Positions 9,511-18,661 of a DNA stretch of 64,000 nt are shown in pieces. Source of the DNA: Thalassolituus alkanivorans (GTDB taxonomy: Bacteria > Pseudomonadota > Gammaproteobacteria > Pseudomonadales > Oceanobacteraceae); the NCBI RefSeq assembly GCF_020447205.1, contig NZ_JAJAEL010000035.1:273471-337470 (forward strand). Direction: 5' to 3'. How positions within the stretch are numbered: position 1 is the stretch's first letter; each line of letters opens with the position of its first letter. Made by a program: the position numbers and the translations under genes. A model generated the notes under the pieces. That model saw nothing but the letters and a program-made list of their open reading frames with translations. It did not search any database and was not told where the DNA came from.

Positions 9511-10587
9511 ATGCTGGCCAGCCCGATCATCAATCAACGCTTACTGGAACACCTGAATACCGGTGTTCTGCTGCTGGACGCCGATCTGACCGTTCTTTAT
9601 ATGAACCCCGCAGCCGAAGCCCTGCTGGAAATGAGTGGCAAGCGCTGTCTGGGCGTGCCCTTTTTTGAACTGGCCATCGAATCTGAAGAAGCGACCAGCG
9701 CGCTGGAGCAGGCGATTATTACCGGCCACTCCTATACCAAACGTGAAGCCACTATTCAGCTGCACAATCAGCAACAAATGACGCTGGATTACAGTGTCAG
9801 CCCGGTATCCCATCCGGAAAGCCGCCTGCCTTCGCTGCTGATCGAGCTGCAGGGGCGTGACCGGCTGATGCGCATCAGCCGCGAAGAGCAGCTGATCGCC
9901 AAACAGGAAACCACCCGCTCTTTGGTTCGCGGGCTGGCCCACGAAATTAAGAACCCTCTCGGTGGTATCCGCGGTGCCGCGCAACTGCTGGAGCGTGAAT
10001 TACCTTCGGCCGAGCTGAAGGAATACACCAACATCATTATCGAAGAAGCCGACCGCCTGCGTGATCTGGTCGACCGTCTGCTCGGCCCGCGCCAGATTCC
10101 GAAACAGGAACAGGTTAATATTCACGAAGTGCTGGAACGTGTCTGCCAGCTGATCGATGTTGAATCGGCCGGCCGCATCAATATTGAGCGCGATTACGAT
10201 CCATCCATTCCGGAGCTTGAGGCCGACAAAGGTCAGCTGATTCAGGCCCTGCTGAATATCTGCCGCAACGCCATGCAGGCAATGCTCGAAGCACAGCCGC
10301 CACTGGCACAGCCACAACTGAGTTTACGCACCCGCACCGTACGCCAGTTTACCATTGGCCATCATCGTCACCGTCTGGTCGCACAGATCGATATCAGCGA
10401 CAACGGCCCGGGCATTCCCGAAGAATTACGCGAAAATCTTTTCTACCCGATGGTCAGCGGCCGCGCCGACGGCACCGGGCTGGGATTATCGATTTCGCAA
10501 TCCATTATCAATCAGAAGAACGGCATCATTGAGTTTGTCAGTGATGCCAGTAAAACCGTCTTCTCTATTTATTTACCTCTGGAATAA
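9511..10587 (+). CDS. glnL: Nitrogen regulation sensor kinase NtrB (GlnL)
   Basis: Cytosolic PII-controlled histidine kinase/phosphatase acting on NtrC. A PAS domain (about 10-115, LNTGVLLLDADLTVLYMNPA) is followed by the H-box GLAHEIKNPLGGIRGAAQLL with His144 as phospho-acceptor, then N-box NICRNAMQAM, G1 DNGPGIPEE and G2 GTGLGLSIS of the ATPase domain. The protein has 358 residues, the usual GlnL size. I prefer the ATG at 9511, which has GGAG eight bases upstream, over an earlier in-frame start at 9451. The stop is 2 nt from glnG, so the pair is one transcription unit. Confidence 0.96.
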   Translation: MLASPIINQRLLEHLNTGVLLLDADLTVLYMNPAAEALLEMSGKRCLGVPFFELAIESEEATSALEQAIITGHSYTKREATIQLHNQQQMTLDYSVSPVSHPESRLPSLLIELQGRDRLMRISREEQLIAKQETTRSLVRGLAHEIKNPLGGIRGAAQLLERELPSAELKEYTNIIIEEADRLRDLVDRLLGPRQIPKQEQVNIHEVLERVCQLIDVESAGRINIERDYDPSIPELEADKGQLIQALLNICRNAMQAMLEAQPPLAQPQLSLRTRTVRQFTIGHHRHRLVAQIDISDNGPGIPEELRENLFYPMVSGRADGTGLGLSISQSIINQKNGIIEFVSDASKTVFSIYLPLE

Positions 10588-10589
10588 CT

Positions 10590-12020
10590 ATGAGCACTGT
10601 CTGGATTATCGACGACGACAAATCAATCCGCTGGGTTCTGGAAAAAGCTCTGGAACAGGCCAATATCACCACCCGCGTCTTTGAACAGGCGGAGCCGGCA
10701 CTGGCAGCGTTAAAGCGAGAACATCCGGATGCCATTATTTCCGATATCCGGATGCCCGGCATGGATGGTCTGGCGTTATTACGTCATGCTCATGAAGCTC
10801 ACCCGGATTTACCGGTGATTATTATGACCGCCCATTCCGACCTGGAAAGCGCGGTATCGTCCTATCAGCAGGGTGCGTTTGAATATTTACCCAAGCCATT
10901 CGATGTGGATGAAGCAGTCAGCCTGATTCATCGTGCGATTGCACACTTCGCCGAATTAAATGCCAATGCGCCGCAAAGCGAAGAAGAAACCGAAGAGCAT
11001 GAAATTATTGGCGAAGCGCCGGCCATGCAGGAAGTTTTCCGTGCCATTGGCCGCCTGTCGCAATCCAATATTACCGTATTAATTAACGGTGAATCCGGTA
11101 CCGGTAAAGAACTGGTTGCCCATGCCCTGCATAAACACAGCCCACGTTCGGCGCAGCCGTTTATTGCCCTGAATATGGCGGCTATTCCCAAAGACCTGAT
11201 CGAATCAGAATTATTCGGCCACGAAAAAGGCTCCTTTACCGGTGCCGGCGGTCAGCGTCGCGGACGCTTTGAACAGGCTAATGGCGGTACTTTATTTCTC
11301 GACGAAATCGGTGATATGCCGGCCGATACCCAGACCCGTTTATTGCGTGTTCTGGCCGACGGTGAATTTTACCGCGTAGGTGGCACCACGCCGGTCAAAG
11401 TGAATGTACGGATTATTGCCGCAACTCACCAGAACCTTGAAGGCCTGGTTAAAGAAGGACGTTTCCGCGAGGATTTATTCCACCGCCTTAACGTTATCCG
11501 TATTCATCTGCCACGTCTGGCGGATCGTCGTGAAGATATTCCGAAGTTACTGTCACACTTTTTAAAGCGTGCCGCCGAAGAGCTGGAAGTCGAAGCCAAA
11601 ACCCTGCGCAGTGAAACCGAAGATTATTTAAGCTCGCTTGACTGGCCGGGTAACGTGCGTCAGCTGGAAAATACCTGCCGCTGGATTACCGTCATGGCGT
11701 CCGGCCGTGAAGTATTAATCAGCGATCTGCCTCCGGAACTTTTGGAACAGCAAGGCAGTATTCATACCTCCGGCAACTGGGAACAGGCTTTACGCTACTG
11801 GGCAGATCAGCAACTGGCCAACGGTGTTACCAATCTGCTGGATACCGCCGTACCGGTGTTTGAACGCATTATGATTGAAACGGCACTTAAGCATACCGCC
11901 GGACGCCGTCGTGATGCCGCCAACCTGCTGGGCTGGGGACGCAATACGCTGACCCGTAAAATCAAAGAACTGAATATGGATGGCCACGGTTCTGATGATG
12001 ACGATGACAGCGACGAATAA
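10590..12020 (+). CDS. glnG: Nitrogen regulation response regulator NtrC (GlnG), sigma-54 activator
   Basis: DNA-binding activator of sigma-54 promoters of nitrogen-limitation genes. The receiver domain has acidic DDD (8-10), phospho-acceptor Asp52 (IISDIRMPGMDG) and Lys in YLPKPFD. The AAA+ domain shows Walker A GESGTGKE, Walker B GGTLFLDEIGDMP and the sigma-54 contact loop as GSFTGA rather than the commonest GAFTGA. A Fis-type HTH closes the protein (GRRRDAANLLGWGRNTLTRKIKEL), and the C-terminus carries an unusual acidic tail (GSDDDDDSDE). Length 476 matches NtrC. It follows glnL by 2 nt. Confidence 0.96.
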   Translation: MSTVWIIDDDKSIRWVLEKALEQANITTRVFEQAEPALAALKREHPDAIISDIRMPGMDGLALLRHAHEAHPDLPVIIMTAHSDLESAVSSYQQGAFEYLPKPFDVDEAVSLIHRAIAHFAELNANAPQSEEETEEHEIIGEAPAMQEVFRAIGRLSQSNITVLINGESGTGKELVAHALHKHSPRSAQPFIALNMAAIPKDLIESELFGHEKGSFTGAGGQRRGRFEQANGGTLFLDEIGDMPADTQTRLLRVLADGEFYRVGGTTPVKVNVRIIAATHQNLEGLVKEGRFREDLFHRLNVIRIHLPRLADRREDIPKLLSHFLKRAAEELEVEAKTLRSETEDYLSSLDWPGNVRQLENTCRWITVMASGREVLISDLPPELLEQQGSIHTSGNWEQALRYWADQQLANGVTNLLDTAVPVFERIMIETALKHTAGRRRDAANLLGWGRNTLTRKIKELNMDGHGSDDDDDSDE

Positions 12021-12032
12021 CGTCGCTTTGCA

Positions 12033-12052
12033 GTCAGGCCTCAGGGCCTGAC
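12033..12052. terminator. Hairpin between converging glnG and mshQ
   Basis: GTCAGGCC-TCAG-GGCCTGAC is a perfect 8-bp stem with a 4-base loop, 13 nt after the glnG stop and overlapping the mshQ stop. Neither side has a T-tract, so termination strength is uncertain, but its place between two converging operons fits a bidirectional end. Confidence 0.5.
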
Positions 12053-15000
12053 TTCGCGCCAGTAAATCACCCGGTCATGGCCACGGTAAATACCAAAGGT
12101 GGCCGTCGCCTGCGGATCGTCCAGCGAACCATTATTATCAAAATCATCCTGCAGCCATACAGGCACATTAAAGCCAACCGTTGCCGTGCCGGTATCCGGT
12201 GTACCGGCGTGTAAAACCGGTGCCTGCAGTAACACCGCATCCGTATTACGGCCACTGATTAACGTACGACTATTACCCAGCACACTGGTCAGCGTTGACG
12301 GCAAGACACTGGCATCAACGCTGCTGTCGTAACTCCAGCAACTGTCATCGCTGTTCTGCACAAAGCGTCCGCCAGAAAAATATTCTGCCCGTGCCGGTAT
12401 CCGCAGAGTTTGCGTTTCCGGGCCGTAGCTGTCTTCCAGCCATAAACGCCCGTAACGCAGCTCAAAACCAGAAGAAATATTAAGCGTTAATGAACCAGTC
12501 ATATTAACCTCATCGGTATCTTTAAAATCGCTCAAGGTTAAAATCGGCTTCGGTTGAAAAGGGGACACTTTTGCTCTTAGTTCTTTACTGTAGGTAAAGG
12601 TATCATTCAGCACATCAAGGGTATAATTCAGAATACCTGCCGAAGCGGTAGTCAGGTTTCCGGCATTAATCACCGCTGACAGCGAAACAGGCAAACCATC
12701 ATTGGCCAACGCGCTGCTGTCTGTGGCCGGCAGAGAAAGTATGGCCGGGTTCAGCGGTAACTTCATAAATCCGGCCCGGGTATAATTCTGCGTCAGATTA
12801 TTCAGCGCATTCCGGGCCTGAATTTCCAGCACTGGGGCAAGATCCCAGTGAATATCCTGGCCGCTGTAAGCAAAACCAGAAGCCGTACTGCAATAGGGCT
12901 GCAACTGTCCGGCGACCAGTTCAGTGACGTTAAAATGATGTGGATAAAAACGTCCGGTCGGAGTACTGACCGCCGCTGATAATGTTAGGCCATGATAATT
13001 ACTGCCCGGTGTTAAGCGGATATTAAATACACCGACTTCTGATACATTCGCTGCCAGAATGTTTTTATTATCCGTGGCGGCACTGTGATTATATTGCGCC
13101 GGATTTAATACAGCATTAACGCCTGCCGAAGGGGCAACCAACTCCGTACTCAGAGTCATATTATTCATTGCAAAGCTTGGGGTTGGTGTATTGTTACAAA
13201 AATCAGAATCACTAGCCGTCTGCCAGCCGACGGCGGAAATATTCAGATTAAAATTATCTCCGGCTTTGGCGAAGGCATCACAGTCACTATAGACAGGAAG
13301 ACCACATTCACCATTGTTGCCATTATTGTCATCTGCCTGAATACAGAAGCCCGCCGGGTAACTGACAAAACGGTCGTTGCCGCTCATGGTTAATCCGCTT
13401 TCCGTTCCCGTTCCGCTGTATTGCACGTTCAGCTGCATCAGCCCGGCATCGGCATAGTTAATCGTCAGCGGAGTCTGTCCATTGGCATCAAAACTCAATG
13501 TTAAGGTTACTGCTGGTGCAGAAATATCGGCGATATTATTTCCGTTAACACTGACCGGCCAGGACACTACACGGGAAGTATTATCAGGATCAATATATTG
13601 TGAGCTGAAAGCGATATCGCGACTGACACTGGCAAATCCTGGCACACAGGCCCTGGTCACATCGTCTTTTTTAACGGCTTTCAGCAATACATCACTGGCG
13701 CCAAGCCCTGCAGGAAAATCCGGAATATCCAGCACAAAACCAGAGTCTGCAAAGGTCATACTGCAGTTGGTCGATAATGCCCCACCGTCACGCGAGCAAA
13801 GATTAGACGTAAACGCCTGCGATACCGGTACCGATGACAACACCTGAAGATTAACCGTTGCCGCCGTATTCTGGCGTAAAGAAAGCGTGGCAGAACCACC
13901 ACTGAAGGTTTGTACATCGCCCCCTTCCCAGCCGGAAGGGCCAAGTGTGACGGTCACCGGATCGGTATATAAACTGGAACAGCTGGCATTGGCGCAGGCT
14001 TTAATCTCTACTTCCTGTGGAGAACAGGTCAGTGCACTGCTGGCGTAGCTCATTTCAAAATGATGAACGATGGGGCCAATCGGATTAATGGTATTGGCAC
14101 ACACCCTTAGCAGATCTATTTCGTGATAATTACTGGAGGCTCCGGTTGATCCTGTAAATGAGAGTAATAAATTCTGTGGAATCGTCGCCTGGCCATTCAG
14201 GTTCGCAACATTAACCGGCGCGACCAGAGGTACAAAACCAGCACCACTGTCGCGCTCGACACTGACGATGGACTGCCCGGCGATACGGGAATCAATAACA
14301 AAACGATAACGGTGAGCCGGGCCACCAGCTGAGGATGTTGGCCGTTGATCCACTCCCGGAGATAAGCTGCTAGTGCCGGTCAGATAACGATAGCCACTGC
14401 TGCCACTGCCCGAACCACGAATGGTTACGCTGTCGGGTCTGGCACCCGGCCCCCCAATCCGGCCTTCGGTCGGATTGGAAAAGTTTCCGTACTCATCCAG
14501 ACCAATCCCCAGCCAGCCACCGGCAAAACCGGGGTCACCATTATCCCGCTGGGCATACCCCAAAGAACCACCAAAGCTACCGGACTGCGGGGTAATAGTG
14601 GCATCGGAGAAGACCACCGAAATACCATCAGCACCGGTACCAAAAAAGGAAGTTGACCAGGCGTAATGGGTGAATTCAATCACCACTATATTATCTGCCG
14701 CCGGAAATAAACGCTGTAATGTCGATGCTGTGGATTGGTAGGTAACATCCTGCGTCAGACGCAGACGGTTATTCACTAATGAGGGGGTAAAACCACCGGC
14801 CACCGCTGATGTGATCCAATCGCTGCCATTGCCGGTGCGATCAAAATCATCATTAAAACAGGTTAAAGCAGCACTGTCTGAGGTGATACGCAGGTCATCC
14901 AGATGGAAGTAATCATTTCCTCCGCTGCTGCCGCCGGTCTGGCGAAAACGGAACTGAAAATTACTGCTCAATGCCCCGGAAGGGAGAGCAAAAATACTGT

Positions 15001-15883
15001 TACCGCTCGCACCCGCGGTACCATTTCCGCTAATAGTCTCCAGTGGCGTCCAGCCTCCGGAACCGGTACGGAATTCTGCAACCAGATCCTCGCCGATATC
15101 AGGGTCTTCGCTGAAAGAATCAGCTCCCCGCCGCCACCAGTACTCAAGAGTAACGCCACTGTACACACTTAAATCCAGGGTTTTTAGCTGTACATTGACC
15201 ACACCACTGCTGGTATAGAGTGAGCGCGTCGGACTACTGGCTGTCGCAGAAGAAATTCCGGCATCACCACCAGAAGACGTCGTCACACTCCAGTCGCTAC
15301 CAAGAAAATTGCGCTCAAAATCGTCGCAGAAAATAATATTACTGCCACCACAATAACCTGCAGTCTCCGTCAGTTTAACGTCATCGATATGCCAATAGTC
15401 GTTATCCGGACCATTTCCCCGGTCAAGCTGAAAGCGGACGCGTAAACCGGTATACATAGCCGCTTCGGGTAATTCGTATTCAGCCAGCCCTGATTCTCCG
15501 GGAGTACCATTACCGTCAAAGCGCTCCAGCTCTACCCAGGTAGTATTATTTAATAAAATCTGTACTGTCAGATCTTCATTACTGTCAGGGTCTTCACTGA
15601 AACTGTCATCGCCACGCCGCCACCAGAAGGATAACGTAGCACCGGCTTTACCCGCCAAATCAAACGCCAGCGTATCGACCGTTACCGTATCCCAACGCAG
15701 GAATAAACTGCGGGAAGGTGAATTTGCTGTTGCATTGCTGATGCCGGTGTTCGTGCCGCTGCTGGCAGCCCAATTGCCACCCAAAGTGGTACGTTCAAAA
15801 TCATCACTGAAAATAACATCGCCGGGAGCAGCATAAACTCCGGCACTGCACAGTAAAAAAAACAGCCGTAAAATAATCTGCAT
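12041..15883 (-). CDS. mshQ: MshQ-like giant MSHA protein with lectin-like domain and DUF6701 region
   Basis: Exported 1280-residue protein, last gene of the pilin operon. The signal peptide (LFFLLCSAGVYA) is followed by two related beta-sandwich modules at about 20-170 and 175-335, each opening with a DDFER motif and containing YWWRRG or FWWRRG plus DDSFSEDP/ADSFSEDP. Next comes a legume-lectin-like module (about 340-600) with GADGISVVFSDAT and GGWLGIGLDEYGNF. The C-terminal half contains paired Cys and matches the MshQ/DUF6701 layout (from GRFYPHHFNVTEL on). It probably sits at the pilus tip as adhesin. It overlaps mshP by 1 nt. MshQ-type assignment is good; sugar binding is inference. Confidence 0.85.
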   Translation of the reverse strand: MQIILRLFFLLCSAGVYAAPGDVIFSDDFERTTLGGNWAASSGTNTGISNATANSPSRSLFLRWDTVTVDTLAFDLAGKAGATLSFWWRRGDDSFSEDPDSNEDLTVQILLNNTTWVELERFDGNGTPGESGLAEYELPEAAMYTGLRVRFQLDRGNGPDNDYWHIDDVKLTETAGYCGGSNIIFCDDFERNFLGSDWSVTTSSGGDAGISSATASSPTRSLYTSSGVVNVQLKTLDLSVYSGVTLEYWWRRGADSFSEDPDIGEDLVAEFRTGSGGWTPLETISGNGTAGASGNSIFALPSGALSSNFQFRFRQTGGSSGGNDYFHLDDLRITSDSAALTCFNDDFDRTGNGSDWITSAVAGGFTPSLVNNRLRLTQDVTYQSTASTLQRLFPAADNIVVIEFTHYAWSTSFFGTGADGISVVFSDATITPQSGSFGGSLGYAQRDNGDPGFAGGWLGIGLDEYGNFSNPTEGRIGGPGARPDSVTIRGSGSGSSGYRYLTGTSSLSPGVDQRPTSSAGGPAHRYRFVIDSRIAGQSIVSVERDSGAGFVPLVAPVNVANLNGQATIPQNLLLSFTGSTGASSNYHEIDLLRVCANTINPIGPIVHHFEMSYASSALTCSPQEVEIKACANASCSSLYTDPVTVTLGPSGWEGGDVQTFSGGSATLSLRQNTAATVNLQVLSSVPVSQAFTSNLCSRDGGALSTNCSMTFADSGFVLDIPDFPAGLGASDVLLKAVKKDDVTRACVPGFASVSRDIAFSSQYIDPDNTSRVVSWPVSVNGNNIADISAPAVTLTLSFDANGQTPLTINYADAGLMQLNVQYSGTGTESGLTMSGNDRFVSYPAGFCIQADDNNGNNGECGLPVYSDCDAFAKAGDNFNLNISAVGWQTASDSDFCNNTPTPSFAMNNMTLSTELVAPSAGVNAVLNPAQYNHSAATDNKNILAANVSEVGVFNIRLTPGSNYHGLTLSAAVSTPTGRFYPHHFNVTELVAGQLQPYCSTASGFAYSGQDIHWDLAPVLEIQARNALNNLTQNYTRAGFMKLPLNPAILSLPATDSSALANDGLPVSLSAVINAGNLTTASAGILNYTLDVLNDTFTYSKELRAKVSPFQPKPILTLSDFKDTDEVNMTGSLTLNISSGFELRYGRLWLEDSYGPETQTLRIPARAEYFSGGRFVQNSDDSCWSYDSSVDASVLPSTLTSVLGNSRTLISGRNTDAVLLQAPVLHAGTPDTGTATVGFNVPVWLQDDFDNNGSLDDPQATATFGIYRGHDRVIYWREVRP

Positions 15884-16323
15884 TATTTCACTCTCACTTC
15901 AGTGGTACGTTGTGCGCTGTCAGTGCTACTGCCACAAGTTCCCGTCGAGGTCAGCGTAAAATATACCTCACTGTCAACCGTAACCGGCTGGCATTCAACA
16001 CGAACACTGCAGTTGCTCAATCCGTACAAAGAATTCGTTGAAGAAAAATCATGAGCATAGAACGGTACTGATGCACAGCTTCTGCCTGCACTCCCATCCG
16101 GAGGCAGAAGTAAATTAAGGCTGAGCTGTAACCCGGATTCGGCCGCATAAAACGCACGCTGCGACTGTAACTGCAGGCTGCTGCCCTCACTGCTGCTTTG
16201 CTGTAATTGCGCCATAGCAGCGATAACCAATGCCAGCACCGTGATTACAAACACAGCCATTGGTAAGCCAAAACCCGACTGCCTGGCCGTTATTCGGGCA
16301 TTTAATATTCGCTCAGGGCACAT
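15883..16323 (-). CDS. mshP: MSHA minor pilin-like protein MshP
   Basis: A 146-residue pilin-like protein of the MSHA operon. The N-terminus ARQSG-FGLPMAVFVITVLALVIAAMAQLQQSS shows a prepilin cleavage site after Gly and a long hydrophobic helix, but lacks the usual Glu at +5, as in PilX/MshP-type proteins. RAFYAAESGLQL is another family feature. The rest has several Cys residues and ends in a beta-rich region. The start ATG at 16323 overlaps the end of mshO by 11 nt; a longer frame reaching into mshO is unlikely. Likely part of the pilus initiation complex in the inner membrane. Confidence 0.85.
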   Translation of the reverse strand: MCPERILNARITARQSGFGLPMAVFVITVLALVIAAMAQLQQSSSEGSSLQLQSQRAFYAAESGLQLSLNLLLPPDGSAGRSCASVPFYAHDFSSTNSLYGLSNCSVRVECQPVTVDSEVYFTLTSTGTCGSSTDSAQRTTEVRVK

Positions 16324-17125
16324 TACGGAGCTGTACCTCCTGTGTCTGTTGCAACTGGTCATCAGAGGATGGGTTTTCCAGAATATAAGAAAAGGCAACC
16401 AGACCATTGCGCCGCAGTGTCGGGGGTAAATAACGGAAATTCAGCGAGTTATTTTGCAGGGGATAAGCCAGAACATCCCGCCCGGCGGCCTGCGATGCTG
16501 GCAGCGACGACTCCAGCGAGGCGATATTGGCAATAAAACCGTAATTCCGGAAATGATAAAGAAAGCTGCCCTGCTGACAAACCGCTTCCGGCGTAGTAAC
16601 CAGATAAAAGCGCCTGACGGGCGAATCCGATAAAAATTCGTGAGCTGACGACAGGCTTACCGTTACCGCAGCAGTGCCAGCCGGCAAGGTAGCAATGGCC
16701 TGCGTTAATGCACCACTGGCAGACGGACTGTAAAGTTCGTTCTGATTGATAGGATAAATAACTGCGTAGCCACTGTTAACTTCTGATGCCGAAACCGGCA
16801 CGGCAGAAAAATCGGTAATTGCCATATTCAGGGCAAGACTTGTGTAAACGGAGGCAACCTTTACCGGAATAAACTCAATACAGCGGCCATTGGCTGTTAC
16901 CCGGATACTCCCGGGCAACGCCGGGCGTAATAACCGGCTGATCTTTTCATTGATGACACTGCCTGTCGCAGCCAACTGCTGACGCGCGCCACTGTCGAGC
17001 AGCATGCGACCACTTTCGCTGATAAAACGTACAGAAATAATGGCCAGAACACTGCCGACAACAAGTACAATCAGCAATTCAATCAGAGTAAACGCCTGTA
17101 ATCTTGATCTGGCCGGAAGCAGCAT
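16313..17125 (-). CDS. mshO: MSHA minor pilin MshO
   Basis: A 270-residue minor pilin, PilW-like. The N-terminus SRLQA-FTLIELLIVLVVGSVLAII carries the prepilin motif with Phe+1 and Glu+5, but the residue before the cleavage site is Ala instead of the nearly invariant Gly. Ala is sometimes tolerated by prepilin peptidase, so processing may be slower. The long globular domain contains two Cys and is typical of MshO. Its start touches the stop of mshD (1-nt overlap) and its end overlaps mshP. Located in the inner membrane before assembly. Confidence 0.88.
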   Translation of the reverse strand: MLLPARSRLQAFTLIELLIVLVVGSVLAIISVRFISESGRMLLDSGARQQLAATGSVINEKISRLLRPALPGSIRVTANGRCIEFIPVKVASVYTSLALNMAITDFSAVPVSASEVNSGYAVIYPINQNELYSPSASGALTQAIATLPAGTAAVTVSLSSAHEFLSDSPVRRFYLVTTPEAVCQQGSFLYHFRNYGFIANIASLESSLPASQAAGRDVLAYPLQNNSLNFRYLPPTLRRNGLVAFSYILENPSSDDQLQQTQEVQLRNVP

Positions 17126-17610
17126 CAGAAATTACCTTTATAAGCGGTAAAACGGCTTACCTGCCCATTGGGTGCCATAATACTCAGATCAATTCTTTTT
17201 GCGCCTTCAGCATTAATACCCAACGAATTATCGCAATGAACCTCAATGCTGACGCTATAGCCGTTATACAAACCTGCCAGGCTCTGGTCCATTAATGCCG
17301 GATCTTCGGCATTAATACCGTTGTAGTCATCCACATCATCGTATTGAGCACGGCTTTCGCTATCATCGGTGATACGACATACGCCATTATAAGGCGGTAC
17401 ACCGGCAGGCCCGGTTGTTTCGTCAAACTGACGGGCGAGTATTTCGTCCAGATAAATTTGCGCCAGATTGGTTACACGGCTTTGCAACAGCGCATCAGCA
17501 CTACGGCCGGATAGCAGCGAAAATACCCGCAAGCTACCCACCAGTGCCACGCTGATAATAATCAGCATGATCACCAGCTCGACCAATGTCAGTCCCTGTT
17601 GCCTGTTCAT
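17125..17610 (-). CDS. mshD: MSHA minor pilin MshD
   Basis: A 161-residue minor pilin (PilV-like). MNRQQG-LTLVELVIMLIIISVALVG is a class III prepilin leader with Gly at -1, Leu at +1 and Glu at +5, followed by the helix. The downstream pattern VTNLAQIYLDEILARQFDET and the acidic DDVDDYNG segment fit MshD. Gene order mshC-mshD-mshO agrees with Vibrio and Shewanella MSHA loci. Thirty-odd bases upstream there is a solo end of the 39.5-kb repeat family. Confidence 0.88.
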   Translation of the reverse strand: MNRQQGLTLVELVIMLIIISVALVGSLRVFSLLSGRSADALLQSRVTNLAQIYLDEILARQFDETTGPAGVPPYNGVCRITDDSESRAQYDDVDDYNGINAEDPALMDQSLAGLYNGYSVSIEVHCDNSLGINAEGAKRIDLSIMAPNGQVSRFTAYKGNF

Positions 17611-17628
17611 ATTATCGCGCCTGAAATA

Positions 17629-17646
17629 TTAGGGCCTGTTAACACT
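17629..17646. repeat. Solo 18-bp end of the 39.5-kb inverted-repeat element, inside the pilin operon
   Basis: TTAGGGCCTGTTAACACT is identical to 18 of the 20 bases of the terminal repeat at 39457-39476. It sits in the short gap between mshC and mshD, and no matching opposite end is nearby. It may be the remnant of a deleted element or a solo terminal repeat. Confidence 0.6.
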
Positions 17647-17671
17647 GAAACTACCTTCTAAGTTTAGCTGA

Positions 17672-18136
17672 TCAGGGCTGACAGGTTGCCGGATAAGCAA
17701 AACCACTGGCAGCCAGGCACAATAGATGAGTCGTTTCGGAAGAGAAGACAAACTGATAGTTGCTGCCTACAGAGGTATCGCTGGCAAAGGTAAAGCTGCT
17801 GGTCTGACCATTGCTGAAGGCCGAGCCATTAAGGCTGAGAGTAGCGTTATGACGGGGAGCCTGACGCTCCTTAAATGACACCGTTCCCTGACTGAGATTA
17901 AACCGCCAGTTCGCATTGTCCTGCATCACGCTAAGAACAACCGCAGAATTACTGGTATTGGCCAGTGCACGCTGCTGGGCCAGTAAAATCATAGCCTGTA
18001 ATTGATCACGCGCACTTAACGCAGAAAAACTATCCGGGCGGGCAAAAAGACTGCTGCCAATCGCACTGAGCACCCCCAGCAGAACCAGTACCATCACCAG
18101 TTCTACCAGGGTAAAGCCCGAGACATGCGGCTTCAT
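17672..18136 (-). CDS. mshC: MSHA minor pilin MshC
   Basis: A 154-residue minor pilin (GspH/FimT-like). MKPHVSG-FTLVELVMVLVLLGVLSAIGSSLF has a perfect prepilin motif: Gly at -1, Phe at +1, Glu at +5. A following helix (FSALSARDQLQAMILLAQQRALA) and a C-terminal Cys pair (LLCLAASGFAYPATC) match MshC. It lies 12 nt after mshA on the same strand. Confidence 0.88.
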   Translation of the reverse strand: MKPHVSGFTLVELVMVLVLLGVLSAIGSSLFARPDSFSALSARDQLQAMILLAQQRALANTSNSAVVLSVMQDNANWRFNLSQGTVSFKERQAPRHNATLSLNGSAFSNGQTSSFTFASDTSVGSNYQFVFSSETTHLLCLAASGFAYPATCQP

Positions 18137-18148
18137 TGCAGAAGCGGA

Positions 18149-18643
18149 TTAGCAACCACTGGCAGTAACCACGACTACCGGAGAGGCGGTAATCGGGGCG
18201 GTATTATCGGTTGCTGCAGTTGCTGCGGTATAGGCAGCGGTGCAGTTTGCACGCAAAGTATATGTCAGGGTACTGCCACCTGTTGCACCACCACCGCTGA
18301 CCACATAATCCACAGTGCCAGCATCAAAAGCAGCCTGAAGACCCGCCGAAACCTGAGCAGCTACCGTAATACCGGCGGCATCGGCAGTCGGATAACCGTT
18401 CACCATAGTAATGGCACTGCCTTCCAGTGTAACGCTGGCGCCCAGTGCTGCCCCATTCGCCAGTTGCTGAGCGTGGGCAATATTTGCTGCCGAGCGCAGT
18501 GCACCTGCCAGCGCATTAACACTGGCCGTACGCGCGTCACCGCCAAAATCTGCGAAGCGGGGCAAAGCAAAAGCCGACAGCACGCCGAGAATCACAATTA
18601 CCATGATCAGTTCGATCAGTGTAAAACCTGCTTGTTTCTTCAT
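18149..18643 (-). CDS. mshA: MSHA major pilin MshA
   Basis: Structural subunit of the mannose-sensitive-haemagglutinin type IV pilus. MKKQAG-FTLIELIMVIVILGVLSAFALPRFADFG is a textbook type IVa leader and helix. The rest of the 164-residue protein is Ala/Thr/Gly-rich with a C-terminal disulfide loop (RANCTAAY ... VTASGC). A strong ribosome site (AGGAG, 7-8 nt spacing) precedes the ATG, fitting a highly expressed subunit. Flanked by mshB and mshC. Some MshA pilins are longer, but the loop and the final Cys are present. Confidence 0.93.
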   Translation of the reverse strand: MKKQAGFTLIELIMVIVILGVLSAFALPRFADFGGDARTASVNALAGALRSAANIAHAQQLANGAALGASVTLEGSAITMVNGYPTADAAGITVAAQVSAGLQAAFDAGTVDYVVSGGGATGGSTLTYTLRANCTAAYTAATAATDNTAPITASPVVVVTASGC

Positions 18644-18661
18644 ATTCCGACTCCTGCTTGC

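Noticed and set aside
9304-9537. 77-residue minus-strand frame before glnL
   Set aside because: It overlaps the glnL start, has no recognisable domain and no good ribosome site.
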